A stretch of DNA of 64,000 nt from the NCBI RefSeq assembly GCF_016811995.1, contig NZ_CP069159.1:1674001-1738000 (forward strand), read 5' to 3'. Origin of the DNA: Citrobacter sp. R56. GTDB taxonomy: Bacteria > Pseudomonadota > Gammaproteobacteria > Enterobacterales > Enterobacteriaceae. A model generated the notes under the pieces. It was given only the letters and a program-made list of their open reading frames with translations, was not told the origin of the DNA and ran no database searches. Both the position numbers and the translations under genes were made by a program. Below are positions 50,033 through 60,511 of the stretch, piece after piece (within the stretch, counting starts at the first letter, position 1; each line of letters opens with the position of its first letter).

Positions 50033-51313
50033 ATGAAACTACTCATACTTGGCAACCATACCTGCGGCAACCGTGGCGACAGTGCGATTTTACGCGGCCT
50101 GTTGGATGCCGTTCATCGCCTGGAGCCCGACGCGGACGTCGACGTGATGAGCCGTTATCCGGTGAGCTCTTCCTGGTTACTCAATCGTCCGGTGATGGGC
50201 GATCCTATCTGGCTGCAAATGAAGCAGCACAACAGTGCGGCTGGCATGATGGGACGGGTGAAAAAAGTGCTGCGCCGCCGTTATCAACATCAGGTTCTGC
50301 TTTCGCGCGTCACGGATACCGGCAAGCTGCGTAACATTGCGATTGCCCAGGGCTTTACGGACTTTGTCCGTTTGCTGTCGGGTTACGACGCGATTATTCA
50401 GGTTGGCGGATCGTTTTTTGTCGACCTCTACGGTGTACCGCAATTCGAGCATGCGCTGTGTACGTTCATGGCGAAAAAACCGCTGTACATGATGGGTCAC
50501 AGCGTCGGCCCGTTCCAGGACGATCAATTCAACCGACTGGCGAACTATGTTTTTGGACAGTGTGACGCGTTGATCCTGCGCGAAGCGGTAAGCCTTGAAC
50601 TGATGAAACGTAGCGACATCACGACGGCAAAAGTGGAATCCGGTGTGGACACCGCGTGGCTGGTGGAGCGTCACCATGACGATTTTGAACCGACCTACAC
50701 GGTGCAACACTGGCTGGATGTTGCCGCGACGCAGAAGACCGTCGCTATCACACTGCGCGAACTGGCGCCGTTTGATAAACGTCTGGGCACCACTCAGCAG
50801 GCCTATGAGCAGGCGTTCGCCGGGGTCGTGAATCGCATCCTGGAGGAAGGGTATCAGGTGATTGCACTCTCAACCTGTACCGGGATCGACAGCTATAACA
50901 AAGATGACCGTATGGTGGCGCTGAACTTACGTCAGTATGTCAGCGATCCGTCACGCTACCATGTGGTAATGGACGAACTGAACGATCTGGAAATGGGAAA
51001 AATTCTTGCCGCCTGCGAATTGACCGTGGGAACACGTCTGCACTCCGCGATTATCTCAATGAACTTTGACACCCCGGCCATTGCCATCAACTACGAACAT
51101 AAGTCGGCGGGGATCATGCAGCAACTGGGGTTGCCAGAGATGGCCATCGATATTCGCCATCTCCTGGATGGAAGCCTGGCAACAAGGGTTGCCGATACGC
51201 TGGGGCAGTTGCCGGAACTGAACTCGCGCGTTTCTGCCGCCGTGGCGCGTGAGCGTGAACAGGGGTTACGCATGGTTGAATCGGTGTTAAGCCGCATCAG
51301 GGAGGGAAAATGA
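50033..51313 (+). CDS. wcaK: Colanic acid pyruvyltransferase WcaK
   Basis: I start at the ATG at 50033 (MKLLILGNHTCGNRGDSAIL), giving 426 residues as in E. coli; an in-frame ATG at 50015 adds six residues. The polysaccharide pyruvyl transferase fold is shown by GNRGDSAIL, QVGGSFFVDLYG, and the C-terminal CELTVGTRLHSAIISMNF block. It is predicted to add the pyruvate ketal to the terminal galactose using phosphoenolpyruvate. It overlaps wcaL by four bases. Confidence 0.94.
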   Translation: MKLLILGNHTCGNRGDSAILRGLLDAVHRLEPDADVDVMSRYPVSSSWLLNRPVMGDPIWLQMKQHNSAAGMMGRVKKVLRRRYQHQVLLSRVTDTGKLRNIAIAQGFTDFVRLLSGYDAIIQVGGSFFVDLYGVPQFEHALCTFMAKKPLYMMGHSVGPFQDDQFNRLANYVFGQCDALILREAVSLELMKRSDITTAKVESGVDTAWLVERHHDDFEPTYTVQHWLDVAATQKTVAITLRELAPFDKRLGTTQQAYEQAFAGVVNRILEEGYQVIALSTCTGIDSYNKDDRMVALNLRQYVSDPSRYHVVMDELNDLEMGKILAACELTVGTRLHSAIISMNFDTPAIAINYEHKSAGIMQQLGLPEMAIDIRHLLDGSLATRVADTLGQLPELNSRVSAAVAREREQGLRMVESVLSRIREGK

Positions 51314-52530
51314 AGGTCAGTTTCTTTTTACTCAAATTCCCGTTGTCCTCAGAGACTTTTGTGCTTAACCAAATCACCGCGTTTATCGACATGGGGTTTG
51401 AGGTCGATATTGTCGCGTTGCAGAAGGGAGATTTGCACAATACCCACGCGTCATGGACGAAATATGGCCTGGAAGCTAAAACCCGCTGGTTGCAGGATGA
51501 GCCGACGGGGCGCTTCGCAAAACTGCGCTATCGCGCAGGCAAAACGTTTTTGGGGCTTCATCGTTCGGTGACATGGAAAGCGCTAAATGTCTTCCGCTAC
51601 GGTGCCGAGTCGCGCAACCTGATCCTTTCTTCTATTTGCGCTAAGGCCATGACACCGTTTGATGCGGATGTCTTTATCGCCCATTTTGGGCCTGCCGGGG
51701 TAACGGCGGCGAAGCTGCGGGAACTTGAGGTACTCAAAGGCAAGGTAGCCACCATTTTCCACGGCATTGATATCTCGAGCCGGGAGGTGCTTAACCACTA
51801 TACGCCCGAGTACCAGCAACTGTTTCGGCGAGGTGATTTAATGCTGCCCATCAGCGAACTCTGGGCCGCGCGGCTTAAAGGGATGGGCTGTCCGCCGGAG
51901 AAAATCGCGGTTTCACGCATGGGCGTGGATATGGCGCGGTTTACCCATCGCCCGCTTAAAACGCCCGCCACGCCGCTGGAGATTATCTCTGTTGCCCGCC
52001 TCACTGAGAAAAAAGGGCTGCATGTTGCCATTGAAGCCTGCCGCCTGCTTAAAGCGCGCGGCGTGGATTTCCGCTATCGCATTCTGGGTATCGGTCCGTG
52101 GGAAAGACGCCTGCGCACGCTGATCGAGCAGTACCAACTGGATGATGTAATTGACATGCCCGGCTTTAAACCCAGTCATGACGTAAAAATAATGCTCGAT
52201 CAGGCTGATGTATTTCTGCTGCCTTCAGTCACGGGGGCTGACGGGGATATGGAAGGTATTCCCGTGGCATTGATGGAAGCGATGGCGGTCGGTATTCCGG
52301 TTATCTCTACGGTGCATAGCGGGATCCCGGAACTGGTGGATGCAGGAAAATCCGGCTGGCTGGTGCCCGAAAACGACGCCCCGGCGCTGGCCGAACAACT
52401 GGCCACTTTCAGTCGAATCGACGGTGATGCGCTCCGACCGGTGGTGCAACGCGCTCGTGAAAAAATTGAGTCTGATTTTAACCAGCAGGTGATCAATCTT
52501 CAGCTCTCCAGCCTGCTGCAAACGATGTAA
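51310..52530 (+). CDS. wcaL: Colanic acid glycosyltransferase WcaL (GT4)
   Basis: The protein has 406 residues with a GT-B fold. The C-terminal domain has the GT4 pattern: ISVARLTEKKGLHVAIEA, then LPSVTGADGDMEGIPVALMEAMAVGIPVISTVHSGIPELV with the conserved E-x7-E. It adds one of the late sugars of the repeat unit, proposed to be galactose; donor not visible in sequence. It starts inside the wcaK stop and is followed after 11 bases by wcaM. Confidence 0.94.
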   Translation: MKVSFFLLKFPLSSETFVLNQITAFIDMGFEVDIVALQKGDLHNTHASWTKYGLEAKTRWLQDEPTGRFAKLRYRAGKTFLGLHRSVTWKALNVFRYGAESRNLILSSICAKAMTPFDADVFIAHFGPAGVTAAKLRELEVLKGKVATIFHGIDISSREVLNHYTPEYQQLFRRGDLMLPISELWAARLKGMGCPPEKIAVSRMGVDMARFTHRPLKTPATPLEIISVARLTEKKGLHVAIEACRLLKARGVDFRYRILGIGPWERRLRTLIEQYQLDDVIDMPGFKPSHDVKIMLDQADVFLLPSVTGADGDMEGIPVALMEAMAVGIPVISTVHSGIPELVDAGKSGWLVPENDAPALAEQLATFSRIDGDALRPVVQRAREKIESDFNQQVINLQLSSLLQTM

Positions 52531-52541
52531 ATTGAGGTTGT

Positions 52542-53945
52542 ATGCCAGAGAAGACACTCTCCCGACGTACCTTTCTGACGGCAGGCTCCGTCCTTGCCGC
52601 ACTCCCCATCCTCCATACTCCGCTTGCCCGCGCCGTTGAACCCCGAAAGAACGTCAATATCCAGGCGTACAATCCGCAGGACTGGGTCGCTTCGTTCAGA
52701 CGCGCGTTCGATGACGCGCAAACTGTCGTGGTGCCTGCCGGAGTGGTCTGCAAAAACATCAATACGGGGATTTTCATCCCTGCCGGTAAAACGCTGCACG
52801 TGCTTGGTCGGCTAAGCGGCAACGGCAGAGGCCGGTTTGTACTACAGGACGGCTGCCAGGTCACAGGGGAGGGGGGCGGTAGCCTGCATAACATCACGCT
52901 GGATGTGCGCGGTTCTGACTGCGTGATCAAAGGAATCGCCATGAGCGGGTTTGCTCCGGTGACCCAGATCTATATTGGCGGCAAAAAACCGCGGGTTATG
53001 CGCAATCTGCTCATTGATGACATCACGGTGACTCAGGCGAACTATGCCATTCTGCGCCAGGGATTCCATAACCAGGTCGACGGCGCGCGGATCACCCATT
53101 GCCGCTTCAGTGACCTACAGGGCGATGCGATTGAATGGAATGTGGCGATTAACGATCGCAATATTCTGATATCGGATCATGTCATTGAGCGTATCAACTG
53201 CACTAACGGCAAGATTAACTGGGGGATCGGCATTGGGTTAGCGGGAAGCACCTACGACAATAGCTACCCGGAAGATCAAACGGTGAAAAACTTTGTGGTG
53301 GCGAATATCACCGGCTCAGATTGTCGGCAACTGGTTCATGTTGAGAATGGCAAGCACTTTATCATTCGCAATGTGAAGGCCCGGAATATCACACCGGATT
53401 TCAGTAAGAAAGCAGGGATAGATAATGCCACGGTGGCAATATATGGTTGTGATAATTTTGTGATTGATAATATTGATATGGTGAATAGTGCTGGAATGCT
53501 TATTGGCTACGGTGTGGTTAAAGGTCGATATTTATCCATCCCACAAAATTTCAAATTGAATGATATTCATCTCGATAATACCCATCTTGCCTGGAAGCTA
53601 CGCGGCATCCAAATCTCTTCCGGAAACGCGACCTCGTTTGTGGCGCTCACTAACATTGAGATGAAGCGGGCAACGCTGGAACTGCATAATAAGCCGCAGC
53701 ATCTTTTTTTGCGCAATATCAATGTGATGCAGATGTCCACCATCGGGCCGGCGCTGAAAATGCACTTTGACCTGCGCAAAGACGTGAGAGGGAAGTTTAT
53801 GGCCAAACAGGACACGCTGTTGTCTTTGGCCAACGTGCGTGCGGTGAATGAGAAGGGACAGAGTTCAGTAGATATCGACAGCGTCGATCACCAGGTCGTC
53901 AATGTTGAGGATATCAATTTCAGATTACCGGAGAAGGCGCGGTAG
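52542..53945 (+). CDS. wcaM: Colanic acid biosynthesis protein WcaM
   Basis: The protein has 467 residues. The N-terminus has a twin-arginine signal ([10 protein letters not shown], hydrophobic core, then ARA near residue 30), so it should be exported folded to the periplasm. The rest looks like a right-handed parallel beta-helix with many short Ile/Val/Asn-rich rungs ([20 protein letters not shown]). The role in colanic acid is not settled; the fold would suit binding or trimming a polysaccharide. It is the last gene of the operon. GC falls toward its end. Confidence 0.92.
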   Translation: MPEKTLSRRTFLTAGSVLAALPILHTPLARAVEPRKNVNIQAYNPQDWVASFRRAFDDAQTVVVPAGVVCKNINTGIFIPAGKTLHVLGRLSGNGRGRFVLQDGCQVTGEGGGSLHNITLDVRGSDCVIKGIAMSGFAPVTQIYIGGKKPRVMRNLLIDDITVTQANYAILRQGFHNQVDGARITHCRFSDLQGDAIEWNVAINDRNILISDHVIERINCTNGKINWGIGIGLAGSTYDNSYPEDQTVKNFVVANITGSDCRQLVHVENGKHFIIRNVKARNITPDFSKKAGIDNATVAIYGCDNFVIDNIDMVNSAGMLIGYGVVKGRYLSIPQNFKLNDIHLDNTHLAWKLRGIQISSGNATSFVALTNIEMKRATLELHNKPQHLFLRNINVMQMSTIGPALKMHFDLRKDVRGKFMAKQDTLLSLANVRAVNEKGQSSVDIDSVDHQVVNVEDINFRLPEKAR

Positions 53946-54051
53946 TTTTATGTACATTCCTGAAAACACATCTCTATTCTTCAGATTATGGCTACTGCAT
54001 TCTCTGGATAAGCGGCGTAACATCTTCAACAGAGCCGCTATGTAATTCATG

Positions 54052-54080
54052 CTGGCTAAAACATGTCAAAGAGCTATAAT
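54052..54080 (+). promoter_or_regulatory. Candidate galF promoter
   Basis: A consensus -10 TATAAT at 54075-54080 lies 17 bases from a weak -35 (CTGGCT, 54052-54057), about 30 bases before the galF ATG. The preceding AGCGGC...GCCGCT inverted repeat near 54010-54040 could end the colanic acid transcript. Confidence 0.5.
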
Positions 54081-54110
54081 TCAGCAACCATTTTACAGGT
54101 GGATGAAATA

Positions 54111-55004
54111 ATGATTAATTTGAAAGCAGTTATTCCGGTAGCGGGTCTGGGTATGCACATGTTGCCTGCCACCAAGGCAATCCCCAAAGAGATGCTGCCG
54201 ATTGTCGACAAACCTATGATTCAGTACATTGTCGACGAGATTGTGGCTGCTGGGATCAAAGAAATCCTCCTGGTCACTCACGCGTCCAAAAACGCGGTCG
54301 AAAACCACTTCGACACTTCCTACGAACTAGAATCTCTCCTCGAGCAGCGTGTAAAACGCCAGCTGCTGGCGGAAGTACAGTCCATCTGTCCTCCGGGCGT
54401 GACGATCATGAACGTGCGCCAGGCTCAACCTCTCGGTTTGGGTCATTCCATTTTGTGCGCACGCCCGGTTATTGGCGACAATCCGTTTGTCGTTGTATTA
54501 CCTGACATTATTATCGATAACGCCAGCGCTGACCCACTGCGTTATAACCTTGCTGCTATGGTGGCCCGCTTCAATGAAACCGGCCGTAGCCAGGTACTGG
54601 CAAAGCGCATGAGAGGCGACCTTTCAGAGTATTCTGTTATTCAGACGAAAGAAGCACTGGATAATGAAGGTAAAGTGAGTCGTATCGTTGAATTCATCGA
54701 AAAACCGGATCAGCCGCAAACGCTCGACTCTGACCTGATGGCGGTGGGCCGCTATGTCCTCTCTGCGGATATCTGGGCGGAACTCGAAAAAACTGAACGA
54801 GGTGCCTGGGGTCGCATCCAGTTGACAGACGCCATTGCAGAACTGGCGAAAAAACAGTCTGTTGACGCAATGCTGATGACGGGTGACAGCTACGACTGCG
54901 GTAAAAAAATGGGTTATATGCAGGCATTTGTGAAGTATGGACTGCGCAACCTGAAGGAAGGGCCGAAGTTCCGTAAGAGCATTGAGAAGTTGCTGAGCGA
55001 ATAA
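54111..55004 (+). CDS. galF: UTP-glucose-1-phosphate uridylyltransferase-like regulator GalF
   Basis: The ATG at 54111 ([12 protein letters not shown]) gives 297 residues as in E. coli; it has an AGGTGG ribosome binding stretch, and the upstream frame from 54063 covers the promoter. It has the nucleotidyltransferase fold with [21 protein letters not shown]. The His-Met in the loop replaces the Gly-Thr-Arg of active GalU, a hallmark of GalF, which is considered a weakly active or regulatory partner raising UDP-glucose. It marks the left border of the O-antigen locus. Confidence 0.95.
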   Translation: MINLKAVIPVAGLGMHMLPATKAIPKEMLPIVDKPMIQYIVDEIVAAGIKEILLVTHASKNAVENHFDTSYELESLLEQRVKRQLLAEVQSICPPGVTIMNVRQAQPLGLGHSILCARPVIGDNPFVVVLPDIIIDNASADPLRYNLAAMVARFNETGRSQVLAKRMRGDLSEYSVIQTKEALDNEGKVSRIVEFIEKPDQPQTLDSDLMAVGRYVLSADIWAELEKTERGAWGRIQLTDAIAELAKKQSVDAMLMTGDSYDCGKKMGYMQAFVKYGLRNLKEGPKFRKSIEKLLSE

Positions 55005-55046
55005 AACGCGTCGATCTTTTGTGCGTTGTTCGCAGTAAAAATTGAT

Positions 55047-55106
55047 AACGGCAGAGAACATCCCAGGCAGCGGTGCTGATGCTAATTGGATGTCCTCTGC
55101 CGTTTT
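55047..55106 (+). terminator. Rho-independent terminator after galF
   Basis: AACGGCAGAG pairs with CTCTGCCGTT and the inner ACATCC with GGATGT, followed by TT. It separates galF from the O-antigen operon. Confidence 0.65.
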
Positions 55107-55272
55107 GCCTTAAGATAAATCAGTAATAACAATAAGTTAGATGGAAAAAAATCATCAAGGATTTTTCGAATTTTCCTTGTCTCAGAAAGCGTTTGGTAAG
55201 ACAATTAGCGTTTAAGTTTTTGAGATCTATGCCTGATACGGCATAGCTTGAAAACATCATTTTGAATGTACG

Positions 55273-55312
55273 CAGTGCGCTGGTAGCTGTTAAGCCAGGG
55301 GCGGTAGCGTGC
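55273..55312 (+). promoter_or_regulatory. JUMPStart element with ops site (O-antigen operon)
   Basis: It starts CAGTGCGCTGGTAGCTGTTA and ends with the ops core GGCGGTAGCGTG at 55300-55311, nearly the consensus JUMPStart. RfaH recruitment here should allow transcription of the long AT-rich O-antigen operon. A possible promoter lies upstream (TTGAGA at 55220-55225 with ATAGCT at 55243-55248), which is weak. The element ends about 70 bases before rmlB. Confidence 0.93.
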
Positions 55313-55384
55313 ATAAATACCTCGCAATTTAATCCTGGGTCAGCAAATTGAATGCGGATCTACAAATGCAATTCGGAATAAAAC

Positions 55385-56470
55385 GTGAAAATATTTGTTA
55401 CTGGTGGCGCAGGCTTCATTGGATCTGCCGTTGTTCGTCATATAATTAAAAATACGCAGGATACCGTCGTTAATATTGATAAGTTAACCTATGCCGGTAA
55501 TCTTGAGTCACTTATTGATGTTTCAGATAATGAACGTTATTTGTTTGAACATGCTGATATTTGCGACTCAGTTAAGATGGAGCGCATATTTGCGGAGCAT
55601 CAACCCGACGCTGTAATGCATTTGGCTGCAGAAAGTCATGTTGACCGCTCTATCACCGGCCCGGCTGCATTTATTGAAACGAATATTGTGGGTACCTATA
55701 CTTTACTGGAAGCTGCAAGAAAGTATTGGTCTTCATTAGCCAGTGAGAAAAAAGCGACTTTCCGCTTTCACCATATTTCTACAGATGAAGTGTATGGCGA
55801 TCTTCCGCACCCGGATGAGTTAGCTAACAACGAGAAACTTCCACTGTTTACGGAAACGACGGCCTACGCGCCAAGCAGTCCTTATTCTGCATCGAAAGCC
55901 TCCAGCGATCATTTGGTTCGTGCGTGGATGAGAACCTATGGCCTGCCGACTGTTGTCACTAATTGCTCAAATAATTATGGTCCTTATCATTTTCCGGAAA
56001 AATTGATTCCGTTAGTCATATTAAACGCGCTGGAAGGTAAATCCCTGCCAATTTATGGCAAAGGTGATCAGATTCGTGACTGGCTGTATGTCGAAGATCA
56101 CGCCCGCGCGCTCTATACCGTGGTGACTGAAGGTAAAGCAGGGGAGACCTACAATATCGGGGGACACAATGAGAAGAAAAACCTTGATGTTGTACATACC
56201 ATCTGTGATCTGCTGGATGAAATAGTGCCGAAGGACGCGTCCTATCGTGAACAAATCACCTATGTTGCCGACAGACCAGGTCATGATCGTCGTTATGCTA
56301 TTGATGCGGACAAAATTAGTCGCGAATTAGGCTGGAAACCAGAAGAGACGTTTGAGAGCGGCATCCGCAAGACAGTGGAATGGTACCTTGAGAATACACA
56401 ATGGGTCGCGAATGTTAAAAGTGGCTCATATCAGACGTGGATTGAACAGAATTACGAGGGGCGTCAGTAA
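55385..56470 (+). CDS. rmlB: dTDP-glucose 4,6-dehydratase RmlB
   Basis: The protein has 361 residues, extended SDR. NAD-binding [11 protein letters not shown] (7-17), STDEVYGDL with the catalytic Asp/Glu pair, and YSASK with Tyr167 and Lys171 are all present. It converts dTDP-glucose to dTDP-4-keto-6-deoxyglucose in dTDP-L-rhamnose synthesis. It is the first gene after JUMPStart and overlaps rmlD by one base. Confidence 0.97.
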   Translation: MKIFVTGGAGFIGSAVVRHIIKNTQDTVVNIDKLTYAGNLESLIDVSDNERYLFEHADICDSVKMERIFAEHQPDAVMHLAAESHVDRSITGPAAFIETNIVGTYTLLEAARKYWSSLASEKKATFRFHHISTDEVYGDLPHPDELANNEKLPLFTETTAYAPSSPYSASKASSDHLVRAWMRTYGLPTVVTNCSNNYGPYHFPEKLIPLVILNALEGKSLPIYGKGDQIRDWLYVEDHARALYTVVTEGKAGETYNIGGHNEKKNLDVVHTICDLLDEIVPKDASYREQITYVADRPGHDRRYAIDADKISRELGWKPEETFESGIRKTVEWYLENTQWVANVKSGSYQTWIEQNYEGRQ

Positions 56471-57369
56471 TGAACATCCTTCTGTTTGGTAAGACAGGAC
56501 AGGTGGGCTGGGAATTACAACGTGCCCTGGCTCCTCTTGGCAACCTGATTGCCCTTGATCTTCATTCAAAAGATTTTTGCGGTGATTTTAGTAATCCAGA
56601 AGGTATTGCTGAAACAGTCCGGAAAATTCGTCCCGATGTGATTGTTAATGCAGCAGCGCATACTGCAGTTGATAAAGCTGAAACAGATCGCGAGCTATCC
56701 GAGTTATTGAATGCGCGCAGCGTAGAAGCGATTGCAAAAGCGGCTGCCAGCATTGACGCATGGGTAGTACATTACTCTACCGATTATGTCTTCCCTGGCA
56801 ACGGCGAAAGGCCATGGCGTGAAACTGATGCGACAGCTCCACTAAATGTTTATGGCGAAACGAAACTTTCGGGTGAACAGGCCCTGCAAAAGCATTGTGA
56901 AAAGCATCTTATTTTCCGCACCAGTTGGGTATACGCAGGTAAAGGCAATAACTTCGCCAAAACGATGTTGAAACTGGCAAAAGCGCGTGAAGAACTTTCT
57001 GTCATTAACGATCAGTTTGGTGCGCCTACTGGCGCAGAACTGCTGGCCGACTGTACGGCGCATGCGATTCGCGTGGCATTGAATAATCCCGAGGTCGCAG
57101 GGCTTTATCATCTGGTTGCAAGCGGTACGACAACGTGGCATGACTATGCGGCGCTGGTATTTGAAGAAGCACATAAAGCGGGTATTGAGCTTGCGTTGAA
57201 CAAGCTGAATGCCGTGCCAACAAGTGCTTATCCTACCCCGGCGAAACGTCCGGCAAACTCGCGTCTGAATACAGAAAAATTCCAGCATAATTTTGGCCTA
57301 ACGCTACCTTCCTGGGAAAAGGGCGTTAAGCGCATGCTGGAAGAGCTGTTCACAACAACTTCAATCTAA
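56470..57369 (+). CDS. rmlD: dTDP-4-dehydrorhamnose reductase RmlD
   Basis: The protein has 299 residues. The N-terminal LLFGKTGQVGWEL loop binds NADPH; STDYVFPG and YGETKLSGEQ supply the catalytic Thr/Tyr/Lys. It performs the last step, reducing dTDP-4-keto-L-rhamnose to dTDP-L-rhamnose. A short hairpin follows before rmlA. Confidence 0.97.
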   Translation: MNILLFGKTGQVGWELQRALAPLGNLIALDLHSKDFCGDFSNPEGIAETVRKIRPDVIVNAAAHTAVDKAETDRELSELLNARSVEAIAKAAASIDAWVVHYSTDYVFPGNGERPWRETDATAPLNVYGETKLSGEQALQKHCEKHLIFRTSWVYAGKGNNFAKTMLKLAKAREELSVINDQFGAPTGAELLADCTAHAIRVALNNPEVAGLYHLVASGTTTWHDYAALVFEEAHKAGIELALNKLNAVPTSAYPTPAKRPANSRLNTEKFQHNFGLTLPSWEKGVKRMLEELFTTTSI

Positions 57370-57381
57370 CATATTACTTTT

Positions 57382-57403
57382 AATGCCCCTCTGAGGGCAT
57401 TTT
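57382..57403 (+). terminator. Terminator-like hairpin between rmlD and rmlA
   Basis: AATGCCC and GGGCATT form a stem around CTCTGA, followed by TT. RfaH-modified polymerase would be expected to read through; it may act as an attenuator within the operon. Confidence 0.55.
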
Positions 57404-57420
57404 CTGTTTGAGAAAGCAAA

Positions 57421-58299
57421 ATGAAAACTCGTAAAGGTATTATTCTGGCAGGTGGTTCGGGTACGCGTCTTTATCCAGTTACGATGGCGGTAAGTAAACA
57501 GTTGCTGCCGATCTATGATAAACCGATGATTTACTACCCGCTGTCTACGCTGATGTTGGCGGGCATTCGCGATATTCTAATTATCAGTACGCCACAGGAT
57601 ACGCCTCGCTTTGAGCAGTTGCTCGGTGATGGCAGCCAGTGGGGCCTTAACCTGCAGTATAAAGTTCAGCCAAGCCCGGATGGTCTCGCACAGGCCTTTA
57701 TCATTGGTGAAGAGTTTATTGGTAAAGATGATTGCGCTCTGGTCCTGGGGGACAACATCTTCTACGGTCACGATCTGCCTAAACAGCTGGCTACGGCAGT
57801 TGATAAAGAGAGTGGGGCCACAGTATTTGCCTATCATGTTAACGATCCAGAACGTTACGGCGTGGTTGAATTTGATAAAAACGGTACGGCCATCAGTCTG
57901 GAAGAGAAGCCTCTGGAGCCGAAAAGTAATTATGCGGTAACGGGGTTATATTTTTATGACAATGACGTTGTAGAAATAGCGAAAAGCCTGAAACCTTCAC
58001 CGCGTGGTGAGTTAGAAATTACCGATATTAACCGTATTTATCTTGAGCAAGGGCGTATGTCAGTAGCCATGATGGGTCGTGGGTATGCGTGGCTAGATAC
58101 GGGCACACATCAAAGCTTGATTGAGGCAAGTAATTTCATTGCCACCATTGAAGAACGCCAGGGGCTGAAAGTTTCTTGCCCAGAAGAGATTGCCTACCGT
58201 AAAGGGTTCATTGATGCGGAGCAAGTGAAAAAGCTGGCCGAGCCGCTGAAGAAAAATGCTTACGGGCAATATCTGCTTAAAATGATTAAAGGTTACTAA
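57421..58299 (+). CDS. rmlA: Glucose-1-phosphate thymidylyltransferase RmlA
   Basis: The protein has 292 residues. The nucleotidyltransferase signature [11 protein letters not shown] (11-21) with [20 protein letters not shown] and the [20 protein letters not shown] stretch are intact. It joins dTTP and glucose-1-phosphate to dTDP-glucose, the entry step of rhamnose synthesis, and is feedback-inhibited by dTDP-rhamnose. It is three bases before rmlC. Confidence 0.97.
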   Translation: MKTRKGIILAGGSGTRLYPVTMAVSKQLLPIYDKPMIYYPLSTLMLAGIRDILIISTPQDTPRFEQLLGDGSQWGLNLQYKVQPSPDGLAQAFIIGEEFIGKDDCALVLGDNIFYGHDLPKQLATAVDKESGATVFAYHVNDPERYGVVEFDKNGTAISLEEKPLEPKSNYAVTGLYFYDNDVVEIAKSLKPSPRGELEITDINRIYLEQGRMSVAMMGRGYAWLDTGTHQSLIEASNFIATIEERQGLKVSCPEEIAYRKGFIDAEQVKKLAEPLKKNAYGQYLLKMIKGY

Positions 58300-58302
58300 G
58301 CG

Positions 58303-58860
58303 ATGAACGTGATTAAGACTGATATTCCAGATGTTTTGATTTTTGAACCAAAAGTATTTGGTGACGATCGTGGGTTTTTCTTTGAAAGCTTCAGCCAGAA
58401 AGTCTTTGAAGAGGCTGTAGGGCGTAAAGTTGAGTTTGTACAAGACAACCACTCCAAATCTTCAAAGGGTGTACTTCGTGGTCTTCACTATCAACTCGAA
58501 CCTCATGCACAGGGTAAACTTGTTCGTTGTGTAGTTGGGGAAGTATTTGATGTTGCCGTTGATATCCGTAAATCTTCCCCGACATTCGGTAAGTGGGTGG
58601 GGGTTAATCTCTCGGCTGAAAATAAACGGCAGTTATGGATTCCAGAAGGTTTTGCGCATGGTTTTCTGGTGCTGAGTGAGATAGCTGAGTTTGTCTACAA
58701 AACGACAAACTATTATCATCCGCAAAGCGATCGAGGTCTAATGTGGAATGATCCAGATATTGGTATTGAATGGGGAAATATCGCAGGCGTCCAGTTATCT
58801 GATAAAGACGCTAAGCAGGTCGCATTCCGAGAATACGTTTCTCAAGATATTAAGTGGTAA
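58303..58860 (+). CDS. rmlC: dTDP-4-dehydrorhamnose 3,5-epimerase RmlC
   Basis: The protein has 185 residues, a cupin. The catalytic His62 lies in VLRGLHYQ, and FAHGFLVLSE and YKTTNYYHPQSDRGLMWNDP carry the conserved Tyr and substrate residues. It epimerises C3 and C5 of dTDP-4-keto-6-deoxyglucose. It is the last of the conserved rml genes; the AT-rich serotype-specific block starts right after it. Confidence 0.96.
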   Translation: MNVIKTDIPDVLIFEPKVFGDDRGFFFESFSQKVFEEAVGRKVEFVQDNHSKSSKGVLRGLHYQLEPHAQGKLVRCVVGEVFDVAVDIRKSSPTFGKWVGVNLSAENKRQLWIPEGFAHGFLVLSEIAEFVYKTTNYYHPQSDRGLMWNDPDIGIEWGNIAGVQLSDKDAKQVAFREYVSQDIKW

Positions 58861-58862
58861 AT

Positions 58863-59255
58863 ATGAAAAGAATAATTACGTTTGGTACATTTGATGTTTT
58901 TCATGTCGGTCATATTAATATACTTGAACGCGCGAAAGCGTTAGGTGATTATCTAATTGTCGGCGTGTCTTCTGATCAATTGAATTTCAGTAAAAAACAA
59001 CGCTATCCAATTTATTGCCAAGAAGATAGGTTAAAAATAATTAGCTCTTTGAAATTTGTCGATGAGGTTTTTGTCGAGGAGTCCCTAGAGCTAAAATTAG
59101 ACTACATTAAAAAATTTAAGGCTGATGTTCTTGTTATGGGAGATGACTGGAAGGGAAGGTTCGATTGGGTTAAAGACGAATGTTCAGTTCTATATTTGCC
59201 AAGGACGCCTTCAATTTCAACGACAGAAATCATTGAAATTGTACGATCTAAATAA
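58863..59255 (+). CDS. Glycerol-3-phosphate cytidylyltransferase (TagD/Gct-like)
   Basis: I use the ATG at 58863, two bases after the rmlC stop (a GTG at 58854 overlaps rmlC), giving 130 residues, the usual TagD length. The cytidylyltransferase motifs are clear: GTFDVFHVGH with the HxGH catalytic pair near the N-terminus and RTPSISTTEI corresponding to the RTxGISTT signature. It makes CDP-glycerol from CTP and sn-glycerol-3-phosphate. The TagF-like transferase two genes downstream is the expected user of CDP-glycerol. Base composition is markedly AT-rich compared with rmlC. Confidence 0.9.
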   Translation: MKRIITFGTFDVFHVGHINILERAKALGDYLIVGVSSDQLNFSKKQRYPIYCQEDRLKIISSLKFVDEVFVEESLELKLDYIKKFKADVLVMGDDWKGRFDWVKDECSVLYLPRTPSISTTEIIEIVRSK

Positions 59256-59269
59256 ATAGAGAGCAACCA

Positions 59270-60511
59270 GTGATCAATAAGGTGTTATTGAAAAATATGG
59301 TTGCACTAACATTGGTGCAATTTTCAAATTATCTTGCGCCACTATTAGTACTTCCATATTTGAGTAGAGTATTAGGCACTGATGGATTTGGCATGATTAT
59401 GATGTCACTTTCCTTGTGTTCCATTGGCTTCATAATAACAGATTATGGATTTAACTTATCGGCATCATATTGGATCGCAAAAAATGCGAAAAATAGAGAA
59501 AAAGTATCCAAATATATAGGTGCTGTGTATACAATAAAAAGCGTACTCATCACTTTTTTTATCATTGCACTAATACTGTATTTATTAATCAGTGATAGTC
59601 TCTTGGCTTCACGACATGATCTTATTGCACTGGTTGGTTGCGTTGTCCTTTTTCAATCTTTCCAGCCAATGTGGTTTTTCCAGGGGATAGAAAAATTGAA
59701 AAATGTCACCATTTACATGGTGATCTCGAAACTTTCATATTTAGTACTTGTGTGGCTGTTAGTAAAAAAAGAAAGTGATATTAATTTTGTCTTAGTTAGT
59801 CTTTGTGTCAGCAACCTTGTTGCTACTGCGATTTCTATATATTCTATTTATCATGAAGGATATAGGATCGGAAATCCTGCCTGGTATTTAATTAAACACG
59901 TATTTCATTCCAGTTCTGGTTTTTTCTTTGCCCGTGTGTCTGTCAGTGTTTATACGAGTGCAAGTACTTTAATCGTTGGTAGTTGCGCTGGGTTACATCA
60001 GGCAGCGATGTACTCCGCGGCTGAAAAACTGTATATGGCAGGTCAAAGTTTATCTTCACCAGTAAGCCAGTCACTTTACCCATATCTTGCTAGGACTGGA
60101 AATAGCAAGGCATTATTAAAAATAATGGCTGTGTTAATTCCATTATTTATATTAGGTTGTCTTGTTGTTAGTTTTATTTCTGCAGATTTTATCCATATTT
60201 TCTATGGAAATGGATTCGAAGATTCAGTACACATTTTTAATGTTTTTCTGTTATCACTAATTGTTACGTTTGTCAGTATAAATTTTGGATATCCAGCTTT
60301 TGCAGCATTGGGAAAATTGCGCTGGGCTAACATTACGGTATTTATTGGTGGTGCCCTTCAAATTCTACTACTTTTTATTCTTTACTACAAAGATATGATC
60401 ACTGGAATGAATGTCGCAATCTGCGTGCTTGTGACCGAATCAACGGTACTTATTTGCCGTGGAATACTTCTGTATACTTTCAAAAAAAGAGTAAAGAAAA
60501 ATGTTTCATAA
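59270..60511 (+). CDS. wzx: O-antigen flippase Wzx
   Basis: The protein has 413 residues starting at a GTG with an AGAGAG stretch upstream. About 12 membrane helices are predicted; the opening LTLVQFSNYLAPLLVLPYLSRVLG followed by GFGMIMMS is typical of Wzx proteins that move lipid-linked O-units. It should flip the undecaprenyl-linked repeat to the periplasm. AT-rich composition and low similarity to neighbours are usual for this gene. Its end overlaps the next gene by 11 bases. Confidence 0.88.
   Translation: MINKVLLKNMVALTLVQFSNYLAPLLVLPYLSRVLGTDGFGMIMMSLSLCSIGFIITDYGFNLSASYWIAKNAKNREKVSKYIGAVYTIKSVLITFFIIALILYLLISDSLLASRHDLIALVGCVVLFQSFQPMWFFQGIEKLKNVTIYMVISKLSYLVLVWLLVKKESDINFVLVSLCVSNLVATAISIYSIYHEGYRIGNPAWYLIKHVFHSSSGFFFARVSVSVYTSASTLIVGSCAGLHQAAMYSAAEKLYMAGQSLSSPVSQSLYPYLARTGNSKALLKIMAVLIPLFILGCLVVSFISADFIHIFYGNGFEDSVHIFNVFLLSLIVTFVSINFGYPAFAALGKLRWANITVFIGGALQILLLFILYYKDMITGMNVAICVLVTESTVLICRGILLYTFKKRVKKNVS

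Noticed and set aside
55120-55314. Minus-strand 64-codon ORF across the O-antigen JUMPStart
   Set aside because: It overlaps the regulatory element and has no family features.
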